A DNA stretch of 64,000 nucleotides from DASWLF01 sp963768765. Its GTDB lineage: Bacteria > Desulfobacterota > Desulfobaccia > Desulfobaccales > 0-14-0-80-60-11. Location: assembly GCA_963768765.1 (NCBI GenBank), contig CAVYJK010000024.1:115264-179263 (forward strand), read 5' to 3'. This document shows, piece by piece, positions 46,037 through 55,557 of this stretch. Position 1 is the first letter of the stretch; the number at the start of each line of letters is the position of its first letter. The notes under the pieces are model-generated. The model had not been told where the DNA came from, did not search any database, and worked only from the letters and a program-made list of their open reading frames with translations. The translations under genes were made by a program, and so were the position numbers.

Positions 46037-48268
46037 ATGGCAAAGAACGGCGCTCCCAAGAAAGGCAATCCTCGGAAAGGTAAGGCCGCGCCCGCGCCGG
46101 TCACCTGGCAGCGTAGGCTGGGCCAGGAGATGGCCGCCCTGCTGCTCCTGGGCCTGGCCCTGTTTCTCCTCCTGGCCCTGTGGAGCTATTCGGTTCAGGA
46201 CCCCCAGGGTCTGGTGGAAGCCTGGGGCACGGCCGCGGTGCGCAACGCCGGCGGCAAGGCCGGGGCCCTGGTGGGCGCCTACGGCATCTGGTCCCTGGGG
46301 CTGGCGGCCTTCTGGGCCCCCCTGCTGCTCCTGGGCCTGGCCTGGCAGTCGCACCATGAGGGGCTGGAGGACCTGGGCTGGCCCCAGACCCTGGCCGCCC
46401 TGGGAGTCTTCCTGGCCTCGGCCGGGCTGCTGTCCCTGGGCTGGCCGCTGCTGTATTGGGGCGGCCGGGGCCTCTCCGGCGGCGGCCGGCTGGGGGAGGC
46501 GCTGGCGGGGGCCTTGCTGGCCGGCCTCAACCCCACCGGCGCCTTCCTGGCCCTGGGGCTGCTCTTGCTGGTCAGCTTCATGGGAGCCACCCGGCTTTCT
46601 TACGTGGGCCTGATGGCGCGCCTGGGGGAGGCGGCCCGGTCCGCCTGGCGTCTGGGGCGGCGCCGGGAAGAGGAGCCGGCGCCAATGCCCTACCGTCCCC
46701 GCCGGGCCGCGCCCCAGCGCCCGGTAATCACCAAGGCGGGTATGGAACAACCTGAATTGCCGCTGGTCAGCGGGCCGCCGCCCCCGGAGGCCGAAGGCGC
46801 CGCGGCCCCCACCCGGTCCCGGAAAGCCGCGCCCGCGGGGGCCTTCACCCGGCCGTCCCTGGACCTACTGGACCCGTCGCCTCCCTGGGACCACCAGGTG
46901 CAGGAAGGGGCCATGCTGGCCCAGGCCCAGAAGCTGGAGGACACCCTGCGCCACTTCGGGGTGGAAGGCCGGGTCACCGCCATCATGACCGGGCCGGTGG
47001 TGAGCCGCTTCGAGCTGGAGCCGGCCCCCGGGGTCAAGATCAGCAAGGTGACGGGCCTGGCCGACGATCTGGCCCTGGCCCTCAAGGCCCTGTCCATCCG
47101 CATTGTGGCCCCGGTGCCGGGCAAGGGCGTCATGGGCATCGAGGTCCCCAACCCCAAGCGCCAGGTGGTGGCCCTGCGGGAGCTCCTAACCGACGCCTCC
47201 TACCAGAAGTCCCCTTCCCGCCTGACCTTGGCCCTGGGCAAAGACATCATGGGGACCCCGGTGGTCACCGACCTGGCCAAGATGCCCCATCTCTTGATCG
47301 CCGGGGCTACCGGCAGCGGCAAGAGCGTCGGCCTCAACGCCATGATCCTCAGCATCCTCTTTAAGGCCCTGCCCGACGAGGTGCGGTTCCTGCTCATCGA
47401 CCCCAAGCGCATCGAGCTCTCCACCTACGAAGGCATCCCCCACCTGCTGCACCCGGTGGTCTTCAATCCCAAGGAGGCCACCATCGCCCTGCACTGGGCC
47501 GTGGGGGAGATGGAGCGGCGCTACGCCCTGCTCTCGGACCTGGCGGTGCGCAACATCGAGGGCTACAACGTCAAAGCCCGGGTCAAGAAGGCGGACTCCA
47601 GGGTGGAGGAGGGCCTGCTGCCCCGGTCGCTGCCCTATCTGGTCATCATCATCGACGAGCTGGCGGACCTGATGCTAATCTCCTCCCGGGACACCGAAGA
47701 GTACCTCATCCGCCTGGCGCAAAAGGCCAGGGCTTCGGGCATCCACCTCATCGTGGCCACCCAGCGGCCTTCGGTGGACGTCATCACCGGGCTCATCAAG
47801 GCCAACTTCCCCACCCGGGTCTCCTACCAGGTGGCGTCCCGGCCCGACTCCCGGGTCATCCTGGACACCATGGGGGCCGAGCGCCTCCTGGGCATGGGGG
47901 ACCTGCTGTTCCTGCCGCCCGGCACCTCCCGGCTCAAGCGCATCCATGGGCCTTACGTCTCGGATGCAGAGGTCAACCGGGTGGTGGAGTTCTTAAAGGC
48001 CCAGGCCCCGCCGGAGTACGAGGCGGGTATCACTGAGCTCAAGGAGCAGGCAGAGGACATCGCCGAAAACGGCGAGAAGGACGAGAAATACGCCGACGCG
48101 GTGGAGCTGGTGGCCGAAACCCGGAACGCCTCCATCTCCATGCTGCAGCGTAGGCTCAGGGTGGGCTACAACCGGGCCGCCCGCATCATCGAGACCATGG
48201 AAAAGGAGGGCCTCATCGGCCCCTCCGACGGCATCAAGGCGCGGGAAGTCTACATTCCCCGGCGGTGA
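46037..48268 (+). CDS. ftsK: DNA translocase FtsK (copy 1, full length)
   Basis: 743 residues, ATG at 46037. Four N-terminal membrane segments (about residues 31-52, 76-103, 115-141, 166-192) anchor it at the septum. A low-complexity Pro/Ala linker (about 210-290) follows. The motor has the Walker A GATGSGKSVGLN (about 423-434), DPKRIELSTYEGIPHLL and Walker B YLVIIIDELADLML. The C-terminal gamma winged helix (AETRNASISMLQRRLRVGYN) reads KOPS DNA signals. It clears chromosome ends at division. A near-identical second copy starts at about 49082; this copy keeps an intact N-terminus and is probably the working gene. Confidence 0.95.
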   Translation: MAKNGAPKKGNPRKGKAAPAPVTWQRRLGQEMAALLLLGLALFLLLALWSYSVQDPQGLVEAWGTAAVRNAGGKAGALVGAYGIWSLGLAAFWAPLLLLGLAWQSHHEGLEDLGWPQTLAALGVFLASAGLLSLGWPLLYWGGRGLSGGGRLGEALAGALLAGLNPTGAFLALGLLLLVSFMGATRLSYVGLMARLGEAARSAWRLGRRREEEPAPMPYRPRRAAPQRPVITKAGMEQPELPLVSGPPPPEAEGAAAPTRSRKAAPAGAFTRPSLDLLDPSPPWDHQVQEGAMLAQAQKLEDTLRHFGVEGRVTAIMTGPVVSRFELEPAPGVKISKVTGLADDLALALKALSIRIVAPVPGKGVMGIEVPNPKRQVVALRELLTDASYQKSPSRLTLALGKDIMGTPVVTDLAKMPHLLIAGATGSGKSVGLNAMILSILFKALPDEVRFLLIDPKRIELSTYEGIPHLLHPVVFNPKEATIALHWAVGEMERRYALLSDLAVRNIEGYNVKARVKKADSRVEEGLLPRSLPYLVIIIDELADLMLISSRDTEEYLIRLAQKARASGIHLIVATQRPSVDVITGLIKANFPTRVSYQVASRPDSRVILDTMGAERLLGMGDLLFLPPGTSRLKRIHGPYVSDAEVNRVVEFLKAQAPPEYEAGITELKEQAEDIAENGEKDEKYADAVELVAETRNASISMLQRRLRVGYNRAARIIETMEKEGLIGPSDGIKAREVYIPRR

Positions 48269-48298
48269 GATTTTAAAGGCAAGGCCTTCGAGAATCCC

Positions 48299-48325
48299 AG
48301 CGGCCATCTAGCCGCTTTTTTTATT
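48299..48325 (+). terminator. intrinsic terminator after ftsK copy 1
   Basis: AGCGGC-CATCTA-GCCGCT stem-loop followed by TTTTTTATT. Confidence 0.8.
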
Positions 48326-48489
48326 ACCATCCCACCCCGAGAGAACCCCCCTCCCAAAGTTGAGAACCTCTCCTCTGGGAAGTGTCTTAGAAAAATCTTA
48401 AAAGGCAACGGCGCCTCGCCGGTGCTGTAGGGGCTGGTTTAAGACCCGCCTCTACCTTGTCTTTTCCATGGTTCGGGCTATCAATCATA

Positions 48490-48521
48490 TTGTAAACCTG
48501 ACATAGAAATATGGTTGACAA
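48490..48521. promoter_or_regulatory. BirA-type operator before bioB copy 1
   Basis: TTGTAAACC, 14-bp spacer, GGTTGACAA: the BirA biotin-operator half-sites, with one mismatch to GGTTTACAA. TTGACA within the right half may double as a -35 element. It starts about 70 bp before the bioB start. Confidence 0.85.
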
Positions 48522-48560
48522 TGGGGGCGTCCTGGGTGATGTTTATTCGGGATTGCGCTG

Positions 48561-49073
48561 ATGAATTATTCCGATTGGCAAGAGATTTTTCGCCTAAGGT
48601 GGGGCGAGCTGTGGCCGTATCTGGGTGAGGCGACGCGGACCCGGGAGGCAACCTTCGGGCGCCGGGTCAGCTTCTGCGTCATCATCAACGCCAAGAGCGG
48701 GGCGTGCTCCGAGGACTGCGCTTTCTGCTCCCAGGCGGGGAAGGCGACCAGCGAAGTCCCCCATTACCCGCTGCTGCCCCGGGAACAACTGGTTGCCGCG
48801 GCCCAGGCGGCGGCTGAGGCCGGGGCGGCCCGCTTCTCCATCGTCACTTCGGGCCGGGGGATCTTCTCGGCCCGGGAGCAGGGCGCCCTGGTGGCGGCGG
48901 TGGCCGCCATCAAAGAGGCCGTGCCCCTCAAGGTCTGCGCCTCTTTGGGGATCGTGGATAAAGCTTTTCTGGCAGAACTCAAGGCCGCGGGCCTCTGGCG
49001 CTTTCACCACAACCTGGAGGCCGCGGCCTCTTCTTTCCCGAAAATTTGCACTACCCACACCTATGAGCAGTGA
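48561..49073 (+). pseudogene. bioB: biotin synthase, truncated copy 1
   Basis: 170 residues corresponding to the first half of BioB: the radical SAM motif CSEDCAFC (C49, C53, C56) and the block SIVTSGRGIF are present. After TTHTYEQ it stops at the duplication junction, losing the remainder of the barrel, so it cannot be a complete biotin synthase. Compared with copy 2, the non-motif stretches (residues 13-34 and 59-85) differ strongly, while motif blocks are identical even at silent positions. Confidence 0.85.
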
Positions 49074-51234
49074 ATGAGCCTGGGCCAGGAGATGGCCGCC
49101 CTGCTGCTCCTGGGCCTGGCCCTGTTTCTCCTCCTGGCCCTGTGGAGCTATTCGGTTCAGGACCCCCAGGGTCTGGTGGAAGCCTGGCAGTTCGGCCGGG
49201 GTGCGCAACGCCGGCGGCAAGGCCGGGGCCCTGGTGGGGGCCTACGGCATCTGGTTCCTGGGGCTGGCGGCTTTCTGGGCCCCCCTGCTGCTCCTGGGCC
49301 TGGCCTGGCAGTCGCACCATGAGGGGCTGGAGGACCTGGGCTGGCCCCAGACCCTGGCCGCCCTGGGAGTCTTCCTGGCCTCGGCCGGCCTTCTCTCCCT
49401 GGGCTGGCCGCTGCTGTATTGGGGCGGCCGGGGCCTCTCCGGCGGCGGCCGGCTGGGGGAGGCGCTGGCGGGGGCCTTGCTGGCCGGTCTCAACCCCACC
49501 GGCGCCTTCCTGGCCCTGGGGCTGCTCTTGCTGGTCAGCTTCATGGGAGCCACCCGGCTTTCTTACGTGGGCCTGATGGCGCGCCTGGGGGAGGCGGCCC
49601 GGTCCGCCTGGCGTCTCGGGCGGCGCCGGGAAGAGGAGCCGGCGCCAATGCCCTACCGTCCCCGCCGGGCTGCGCCCCAGCGCCCGGTAATCACCAAGGC
49701 GGGTATGGAACAACCTGAATTGCCGCTGGTCAGCGGGCCGCCGCCGCCCCCGGAGGCCGAAGGCGCCGCGGCCCCCACCCGGTCCCGGAAAGCCGCGCCC
49801 GCGGGGGCCTTCACCCGGCCGTCCCTGGACCTGCTGGACCCGTCGCCTCCCTGGGACCACCAGGTGCAGGAAGGGGCCATGCTGGCCCAGGCCCAGAAGC
49901 TGGAGGACACCCTGCGCCACTTCGGGGTGGAAGGCCGGGTCACCGCCATCATGACCGGGCCGGTGGTGAGCCGCTTCGAGCTGGAGCCGGCCCCCGGGGT
50001 CAAGATCAGCAAGGTGACGGGCCTGGCCGACGACCTGGCCCTGGCCCTCAAGGCCCTGTCCATCCGCATTGTGGCCCCGGTGCCGGGCAAGGGCGTCATG
50101 GGCATCGAGGTCCCCAACCCCAAGCGCCAGGTGGTGGCCCTGCGGGAGCTCCTAACCGACGCCTCCTACCAGAAGTCCCCTTCCCGCCTGACCCTGGCCC
50201 TGGGCAAAGACATCATGGGGACCCCGGTGGTCACCGACCTGGCCAAGATGCCCCATCTCTTGATCGCCGGGGCCACCGGCAGCGGCAAGAGCGTCGGCCT
50301 CAACGCCATGATCCTCAGCATCCTCTTTAAGGCCCTGCCCGACGAGGTGCGGTTCCTGCTCATCGACCCCAAGCGCATCGAGCTCTCCACCTACGAAGGC
50401 ATCCCCCACCTGCTGCACCCGGTGGTCTTCAATCCCAAGGAGGCCACCATCGCCCTGCACTGGGCCGTGGGGGAGATGGAGCGGCGCTACGCCCTGCTCT
50501 CGGACCTGGCGGTGCGCAACATCGAGGGCTACAACGTCAAAGCCCGGGTCAAGAAGGCGGACTCCAGGGTGGAGGAGGGCCTGCTGCCCCGGTCGCTGCC
50601 CTATCTGGTCATCATCATCGACGAGCTGGCGGACCTGATGCTAATCTCCTCCCGGGACACGGAAGAGTACCTCATCCGCCTGGCGCAAAAGGCCAGGGCT
50701 TCGGGCATCCACCTCATCGTGGCCACCCAGCGGCCTTCGGTGGACGTCATCACCGGGCTCATCAAGGCCAACTTCCCCACCCGGGTCTCCTACCAGGTGG
50801 CGTCCCGGCCCGACTCCCGGGTCATCCTGGACACCATGGGGGCCGAGCGCCTCCTGGGCATGGGGGACCTGCTGTTCCTGCCGCCCGGCACCTCCCGGCT
50901 CAAGCGCATCCATGGGCCTTACGTCTCGGATGCAGAGGTCAACCGGGTGGTGGAGTTCTTAAAGGCCCAGGCCCCGCCGGAGTACGAGGCGGGCATCACC
51001 GAGCTCAAGGAGCAGGCAGAGGACATCGCCGAAAACGGCGAGAAGGACGAGAAATACGCCGACGCGGTGGAGCTGGTGGCCGAAACCCGGAACGCCTCCA
51101 TCTCCATGCTGCAGCGTAGGCTCAGGGTGGGCTACAACCGGGCCGCCCGCATCATCGAGACCATGGAAAAGGAGGGCCTCATCGGCCCCTCCGACGGCAT
51201 CAAGGCGCGGGAAGTCTACATTCCCCGGCGGTGA
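49074..51234 (+). pseudogene. ftsK: FtsK copy 2, 5'-truncated and frameshifted
   Basis: From the junction, MSLGQEMAALLLLGLAL restores the first membrane segment, but one extra base near 49195 (GCAGTTCGGCCGGGG in place of GGGCACGGCCGCGG) breaks the frame. The rest is open to 51234 and could be translated from a GTG at 49201 as about 677 residues lacking the first membrane segment. The motor and gamma domains are intact and practically identical to copy 1 (one extra Pro in the linker, Phe for Ser at IWFLGL). It has no ribosome-binding site of its own. Non-functional, or an assembly artefact. Confidence 0.8.
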
Positions 51235-51264
51235 GATTTTAAAGGCAAGGCCTTCGAGAATCCC

Positions 51265-51290
51265 AGCGGCCATCGAGCCGCTTTTTTTAT
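51265..51290 (+). terminator. intrinsic terminator after ftsK copy 2
   Basis: AGCGGC-CATCGA-GCCGCT followed by TTTTTTTATT; duplicate of 48299-48325. Confidence 0.8.
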
Positions 51291-51458
51291 TGCCATCCCA
51301 CCCCGAGAGAACCCCCCTCCCAAAGTTGAGACCTCTCCTCTGGGAAGTGTCTTAGAAAAATCTTTAAAAGGCAACGGCGCCTCGCCGGTGCTGTAGGGGC
51401 GGGTTTAAAACCCGCCTCTGCCTTGTCTTTTCCATGGTTCGGGCTATCGCAAATCATA

Positions 51459-51490
51459 TTGTAAACCTGACATAGAAATATGGTTGACAA
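51459..51490. promoter_or_regulatory. BirA-type operator of the biotin operon
   Basis: TTGTAAACC, 14-bp spacer, GGTTGACAA, 41 bp before the bioB start at 51531. In bacteria with a DNA-binding BirA, biotinyl-AMP-loaded BirA binds such sites and shuts off the bio genes. birA itself is not in this window. Confidence 0.88.
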
Positions 51491-51530
51491 TGGGGGCTGT
51501 CCTGGGTGATGTTTATTCGGGATTGCGCTG

Positions 51531-52463
51531 ATGAATTATTCCGATTGGCAAGAGATTTTTCGCCTGGATTGGGCGGGTTTGTGGCCCCGGCTGGGGGAGG
51601 CGTCCCGGCTGCGGGAGCGGCGCTTCGGCAACCGGGTTAGCTTCTGCGTCATCATCAACGCCAAGAGCGGGGCGTGCTCCGAGGACTGCGCCTTCTGCTC
51701 CCAGGCGGCCCGGGCCCAAAGCGGCGCGCCCCACTATGGGCTGCTGCCCCGGGAGCGGCTGGTGGCCGCGGCGCAGGATGCCGCGGCCACGGGCGCGGCC
51801 CGCTTCTCCATCGTCACTTCGGGCCGGGGGATCCTCTCGCCCCGGGAGCAGGGCGCCCTGGTGGCGGCGGTGGCCGCCATCAAAGAGGCCGTGCCCCTCA
51901 AGGTCTGCGCCTCTTTGGGGATCGTGGATAAAGCTTTTCTGGCAGAACTCAAGGCCGCGGGCCTCTGGCGCTTTCACCACAACCTGGAGACCGCGGCCTC
52001 CTTTTTCCCGAAGATTTGCACCACCCACACCTATGCCGAGCGGGTGGCCACCATCGAGGCGGCCCGGGAGGCGGGGCTGTCGGTGTGCGCCGGCGGCATC
52101 CTGGGGCTGGGGGAGAGCGTGGCCCAGCGCTGGGAGCTGGCCCAGGCCATCGCCGCCCTGCCGGTGGACGCCATCCCCCTGAATTTTCTGCACCCCCTGC
52201 CGGGCACGCCATTGGCCGAGCGGCCGCGGCTTACGCCCCTCACGGCCCTGAAGGCCATCGTGGCCTTCCGCCTCCTGTTTCCGGAGCGCTCCCTCATCAT
52301 CTGCGGGGGCCGCCAGGTGACCTTGCGCTCTTTGAGCCCGCTGATCTTCGCGGCCGGGGCCGACGCGGTGATGACCGGGGACTACCTCACCACCCAGGGC
52401 CGCCTGCCGGAAGACGACCGCCGGACGCTGGCGGATCTGGGGCTGGAGCTGGAGAGGAAATGA
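51531..52463 (+). CDS. bioB: biotin synthase
   Basis: 310 residues, ATG at 51531. The radical SAM motif is CSEDCAFC (C49, C53, C56); further blocks are SIVTSGRGI, VCASLGIV, HHNLET, GLSVCAGGILGLGES, IPLNFLHPLPGTPL and CGGRQVTL, the last binding the [2Fe-2S] sulfur donor region. It inserts sulfur into dethiobiotin. It begins the operon bioB-D-F-H-C behind the BirA-type site. No strong ribosome-binding site is seen. Confidence 0.95.
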   Translation: MNYSDWQEIFRLDWAGLWPRLGEASRLRERRFGNRVSFCVIINAKSGACSEDCAFCSQAARAQSGAPHYGLLPRERLVAAAQDAAATGAARFSIVTSGRGILSPREQGALVAAVAAIKEAVPLKVCASLGIVDKAFLAELKAAGLWRFHHNLETAASFFPKICTTHTYAERVATIEAAREAGLSVCAGGILGLGESVAQRWELAQAIAALPVDAIPLNFLHPLPGTPLAERPRLTPLTALKAIVAFRLLFPERSLIICGGRQVTLRSLSPLIFAAGADAVMTGDYLTTQGRLPEDDRRTLADLGLELERK

Positions 52464-52520
52464 AAGTTCAAAGTTCAAAGTTCAAGGTTCAAAGTTAGAG
52501 GTTAAAGGTTAGGGGTTAAA
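52463..52520. repeat. AAGTTCAAGG-type tandem repeats
   Basis: Tandem AAAGTTCA/AAGGTTC/GAGGTTA words between bioB and bioD, related to those at 662-748. Confidence 0.55.
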
Positions 52521-52565
52521 AGCTTATGCCTTTGAACCTTGCCCCTTGAACATCTTCCTTGGGTT

Positions 52566-53320
52566 ATGAAATTGCCAACTATACCGAAAATCAAAGGCGT
52601 CTTCGTCACCGGCACCGACACCGACGTGGGCAAGACCTGGGTGGCGGCGGGGCTCACCGCGGCCCTGCGGCAGCGGGGTATTGCGGCCGTCTATTTCAAG
52701 CCCATCCAGAGCGGCTGCCCCCAGGAGGCCGGCCGGCTCATCGCCACGGACGCCCGGTTCGCCCGGGACCTGGCCGGTCTTGGCTGAACCCCTGGAGTTG
52801 CTCACCCCCATCACCCTCAGGCTGCCCCTGGCGCCGGGGGTGGCTGCGGACCACGAGGGGGTGCCGAGTGGACCTCAACCGGGTGGCGGCGGCGGTGCGG
52901 GAGCTGGCCCGGCGCTATGAGCTTTTCGTGGTGGAAGGGGCGGGCGGGCTCTGCGTGCCCCTCATTGACACCTCCTTTCTGGTGCTGGACCTGATCCGCT
53001 GGCTGGGTCTCCCCCTGGCGGTGGTGGCCCGGCCCGGCCTGGGCACCATCAACCACACGGCCCTCACCGTTCTGGCGGCCCGCCAGGCCGGCATCCGGGT
53101 GGCCGGGGTGGTCATCAACCGCTACCCGGAGAACCCCTCCCTGGCCGAGAAAACCAACCCCGCGGTGATTGAGGCCATTACTCAAGCGCCCATCCTGGGG
53201 CTGGTACCTGAGGTGAAAGACCTGAACGACCCCGCCGGGCGAGATAGATTTCTGGCTACTGTGGCAGAGGTGGCGGAAAAGCTGGCGGGGTTTGGTCTTC
53301 TGCCGCAAACTGGCAATTAA
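52566..53320 (+). CDS. bioD: dethiobiotin synthetase (frameshifted)
   Basis: About 250 residues, ATG at 52566. The P-loop is GTDTDVGKTW; FKPIQSGC, FVVEGAGGLCVPL, VARPGLGTINHT and GVVINRY are the expected BioD blocks. It closes the ureido ring of dethiobiotin using ATP and CO2. Two apparent extra bases, near 52780 and 52865, move the frame through LAEPLELLTPITLRLPLAPG to RVDLNRVAAAVREL. The intact motifs on both sides argue for sequencing error. Confidence 0.88.
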
Positions 53321-53344
53321 TAAGGGGAGCCGGAAGATAACCAT

Positions 53345-53385
53345 CCCCCTCACCCTAACCCTCTCCCCCGACGGGGGAGAGGGGA
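53345..53385. repeat. C-rich hairpin between bioD and bioF
   Basis: CCCTCTCCCCC-GAC-GGGGGAGAGGG perfect hairpin in the 177-bp spacer. Confidence 0.6.
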
Positions 53386-53497
53386 TAAAGCTTTAGGTCA
53401 TTTATTGCTCCAATTAATAGGTGGGCGACCGTCTGGTCGCCTGGATCGGCCAGCACGGCGGTCCTGCCCCACCGCCCTACCAAAACGATATGAACCG

Positions 53498-54671
53498 ATG
53501 ATAGAACAATTAACCCAAGAATTGGCCGCCCTGGAGGCCCAGGATCTGCGGCGCCGCCTCCAGACGGTGGAAGAGGTGCTGCCCGGCGGCAAGGTGCGCC
53601 TCGGCGGGCGAGGTGCTGCTCAATCTCTCCTCCAACGACTACCTGGGCCTGGCCCAGGACCCCCGGGTAATCGAGGCGGCCCAGGAGGCCGCGGCCCGGT
53701 GGGGCGCCGGCAGCGGGGCTTCCCGCCTGGTGGTGGGGCATTATGCCCTCCACGAGGCGGTGGAAAGGCAATTGGCCGCTTTCAAGGGCACCGCGGCCGC
53801 GGTGATCTTCAGCACCGGCTACGCCGCCAACCTGGGGACGATCTCCGCCCTGGTGGGGCCGGGGGACGTCATTTTCAGCGACCGGCTCAACCACGCCAGC
53901 ATCTACGACGGCATCAAGCTGTCCGGCGCCGCGTTGCAGCGCTTCCCCCATCGGGACCTGGAGCGGCTGGAGCAGATGCTCAAAAAAGTCGGAGGCAAAA
54001 AGCGCCTCATCGTCACCGACTCGGTGTTTTCGGTGGACGGCGACCTGGCGCCCCTAACCGGCCTGGTGGCCCTGAAGGAGACTTATGGGGCCTGGCTCAT
54101 GATCGACGAAGCCCATGCCACCGGGGTCCTGGGGCCCCGGGGCGCCGGCCTGGCCGAGGCCCTGGGTTTGGCCTCCCGGGTGGACATCCACATGGGTACC
54201 TTCTCCAAGGCCCTGGGGTCCCTGGGGGGCTACGTGGCCGGCGACCGCGGGCTCATCGAGTACCTGCACAACCGGGCCCGTTCTTTCATTTATTCCACCG
54301 GCCTGGCGCCCCCGGTGCTGGGGGCCATCGCCGCAGCCCTCAAAATCGTGGTTGCAGAGCCCCAGCGCCGCACCTACCTGCAGGAGGAATCAGAGAAGTT
54401 CCGCCGGGGGCTGGGGGCCGCCGGGCTCGACACCCTAAGGAGCGAATCCCAGATCATCCCGGTCCTGGTGGGGTCCAACGCCCGGACCCTGGAATTCGCG
54501 GCTCGCCTCAGGGCCCGGGGCCTGATGGCCGTGGCCCTGCGGCCTCCCACGGTGCCGCCGGGCCGGGCCCGGGTGAGGTTTTCCTTGTCCGCCGCCCACT
54601 CCCGGGAGGACCTGGCCGGGGCCCTTAAGACCATCGTGGCGGTGGCCGGAGAAATGGGTCTGGCGCGGTGA
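53498..54671 (+). CDS. bioF: 8-amino-7-oxononanoate synthase (frameshifted)
   Basis: About 390 residues, ATG at 53498. After MIEQLTQELAALEAQDLRRR one extra G near 53608 shifts the frame to VLLNLSSNDYLGLAQDP. SRLVVGHYALHEAVE, FSTGYAANLG, NHASIYDGIKLSGA, DSVFSVDGDLAPL, IDEAHATGVLG and the PLP lysine block GTFSKALGSLGGY are typical. It condenses pimeloyl-ACP/CoA with alanine. Its TGA overlaps the GTG of the next gene. Confidence 0.92.
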
Positions 54672-55420
54672 AGACCTTGGTCTTGTTCCACGGCTGGGGC
54701 GCCGCAGGAAGCATCTGGCGGTGGCAGGTGGAGGCCTTCGGGAGCCGGTTGCGAGTCCTGGCCCCGGACACCGGCGCCTGGGAGCCAGGTTGGTTCCGGC
54801 AATATTTGTCAGAATTGCCGCTGCCGGAGAGCGTCCTGGTGGGCTGGTCCCTGGGGGGCATGCTGTTGATCCAGACCCTGACCCAATATGAAGGGCCGGC
54901 GCCCGGCGGCCTGGTGCTTACGGGGGTGGCCGCGTCTTTTTGCCGGAGGCCCGATTTTCCCTATGGCCAGCCTGCCGCCGGGGTGCGGGCCATGCGCCGG
55001 GCCCTGAGAGACAACCCCGGAGAGGTGCTGCGAAAGTTTGCCCGCAGCTGCCTGGCCCCGGGGGAGGAGGCCTTCGGGATTGAGGCGGAGGCCGCCTTCC
55101 AGTCCCCGGCCCACCCGGAAAACCTGGCCGCGGGCCTGGATTACCTGCTGGGCCAGGATCTCAGCCGCAGCCTGCGACGCCTGCCGGGAGAGCCGGTTAT
55201 CGTCCAGGGAGCGGCGGACCGCATCGTGGCCGCCTCCCAGGCCAAGTTTATCCACCAGCAGCTGCCCGGCTCCAGACTCCACCTCCTGCCAGGGGCGGGA
55301 CACCTGCCGTTTCTGACCCAGGCCGCGGCGTTTAACGGGATATTGGAAAGGATGTTGGGGGGAAGGCCAGGGACCGAGGGTCCCTGCCCTCCCCCCAAAC
55401 CCCCCTCCCAACCCGCATAA
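54668..55420 (+). CDS. bioH: BioH-like pimeloyl-ACP methyl ester esterase
   Basis: 250 residues, GTG at 54668 overlapping the bioF stop. LVLFHGWGAAGSIWR is the oxyanion block, GWSLGGML the nucleophile elbow, GAADRIVA the acid and GAGHLPF the base, as in BioH-type alpha/beta hydrolases, which release pimeloyl-ACP from its methyl ester. Position between bioF and bioC supports this. The last 20 residues after ILERML (GGRPGTEGPCPPPKPPSQPA) are encoded by a G-rich intergenic repeat that has replaced the original stop. Confidence 0.85.
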   Translation: MKTLVLFHGWGAAGSIWRWQVEAFGSRLRVLAPDTGAWEPGWFRQYLSELPLPESVLVGWSLGGMLLIQTLTQYEGPAPGGLVLTGVAASFCRRPDFPYGQPAAGVRAMRRALRDNPGEVLRKFARSCLAPGEEAFGIEAEAAFQSPAHPENLAAGLDYLLGQDLSRSLRRLPGEPVIVQGAADRIVAASQAKFIHQQLPGSRLHLLPGAGHLPFLTQAAAFNGILERMLGGRPGTEGPCPPPKPPSQPA

Positions 55421-55545
55421 GGGTCCAGGGAAGGCGGGGCCTGCGGCCCCGACTTCCACGGACTAACAATAACCCATAAGGGATTGGGGGAGGGGTTTGT
55501 GGAGGGGGTAAGGGGGCGCGCCCTTAGCCCCCTCCCCAAAATCAC
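55355..55545. repeat. G-rich intergenic repeat, copy 9, invading the bioH end
   Basis: A full-length unit (GGGGGGAAGGCCAGGGACC / GGTCCCTGCCCTCCCCCC, inner GGGAAGGCGGGG / CCCCGACTTCC hairpin, mirrored outer arm). Its first 65 bp code for the C-terminal tail of BioH. Confidence 0.8.
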
Positions 55546-55557
55546 TCACAATAGTTT

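Larger units (their letters stand above)
46121..52035. repeat. tandem duplication of an ftsK-bioB block (two units of about 2.96 kb)
   Basis: Unit 1 (about 46121-49068) runs from GGGCCAGGAGATGG inside ftsK through the terminator, BirA-type site and first half of bioB. Unit 2 (about 49082-52035) repeats this order and then continues into the rest of bioB. The ftsK parts differ at only a few positions; bioB 5' halves differ in patches. About 13 bp of unmatched sequence lie at the junction (49069-49081). Confidence 0.85.

Noticed and set aside
49201..51234. FtsK copy 2 as a second functional translocase
   Set aside because: It lacks its first membrane segment in frame, has no ribosome-binding site, and follows a duplication junction. 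Truncated duplicate is the better call.
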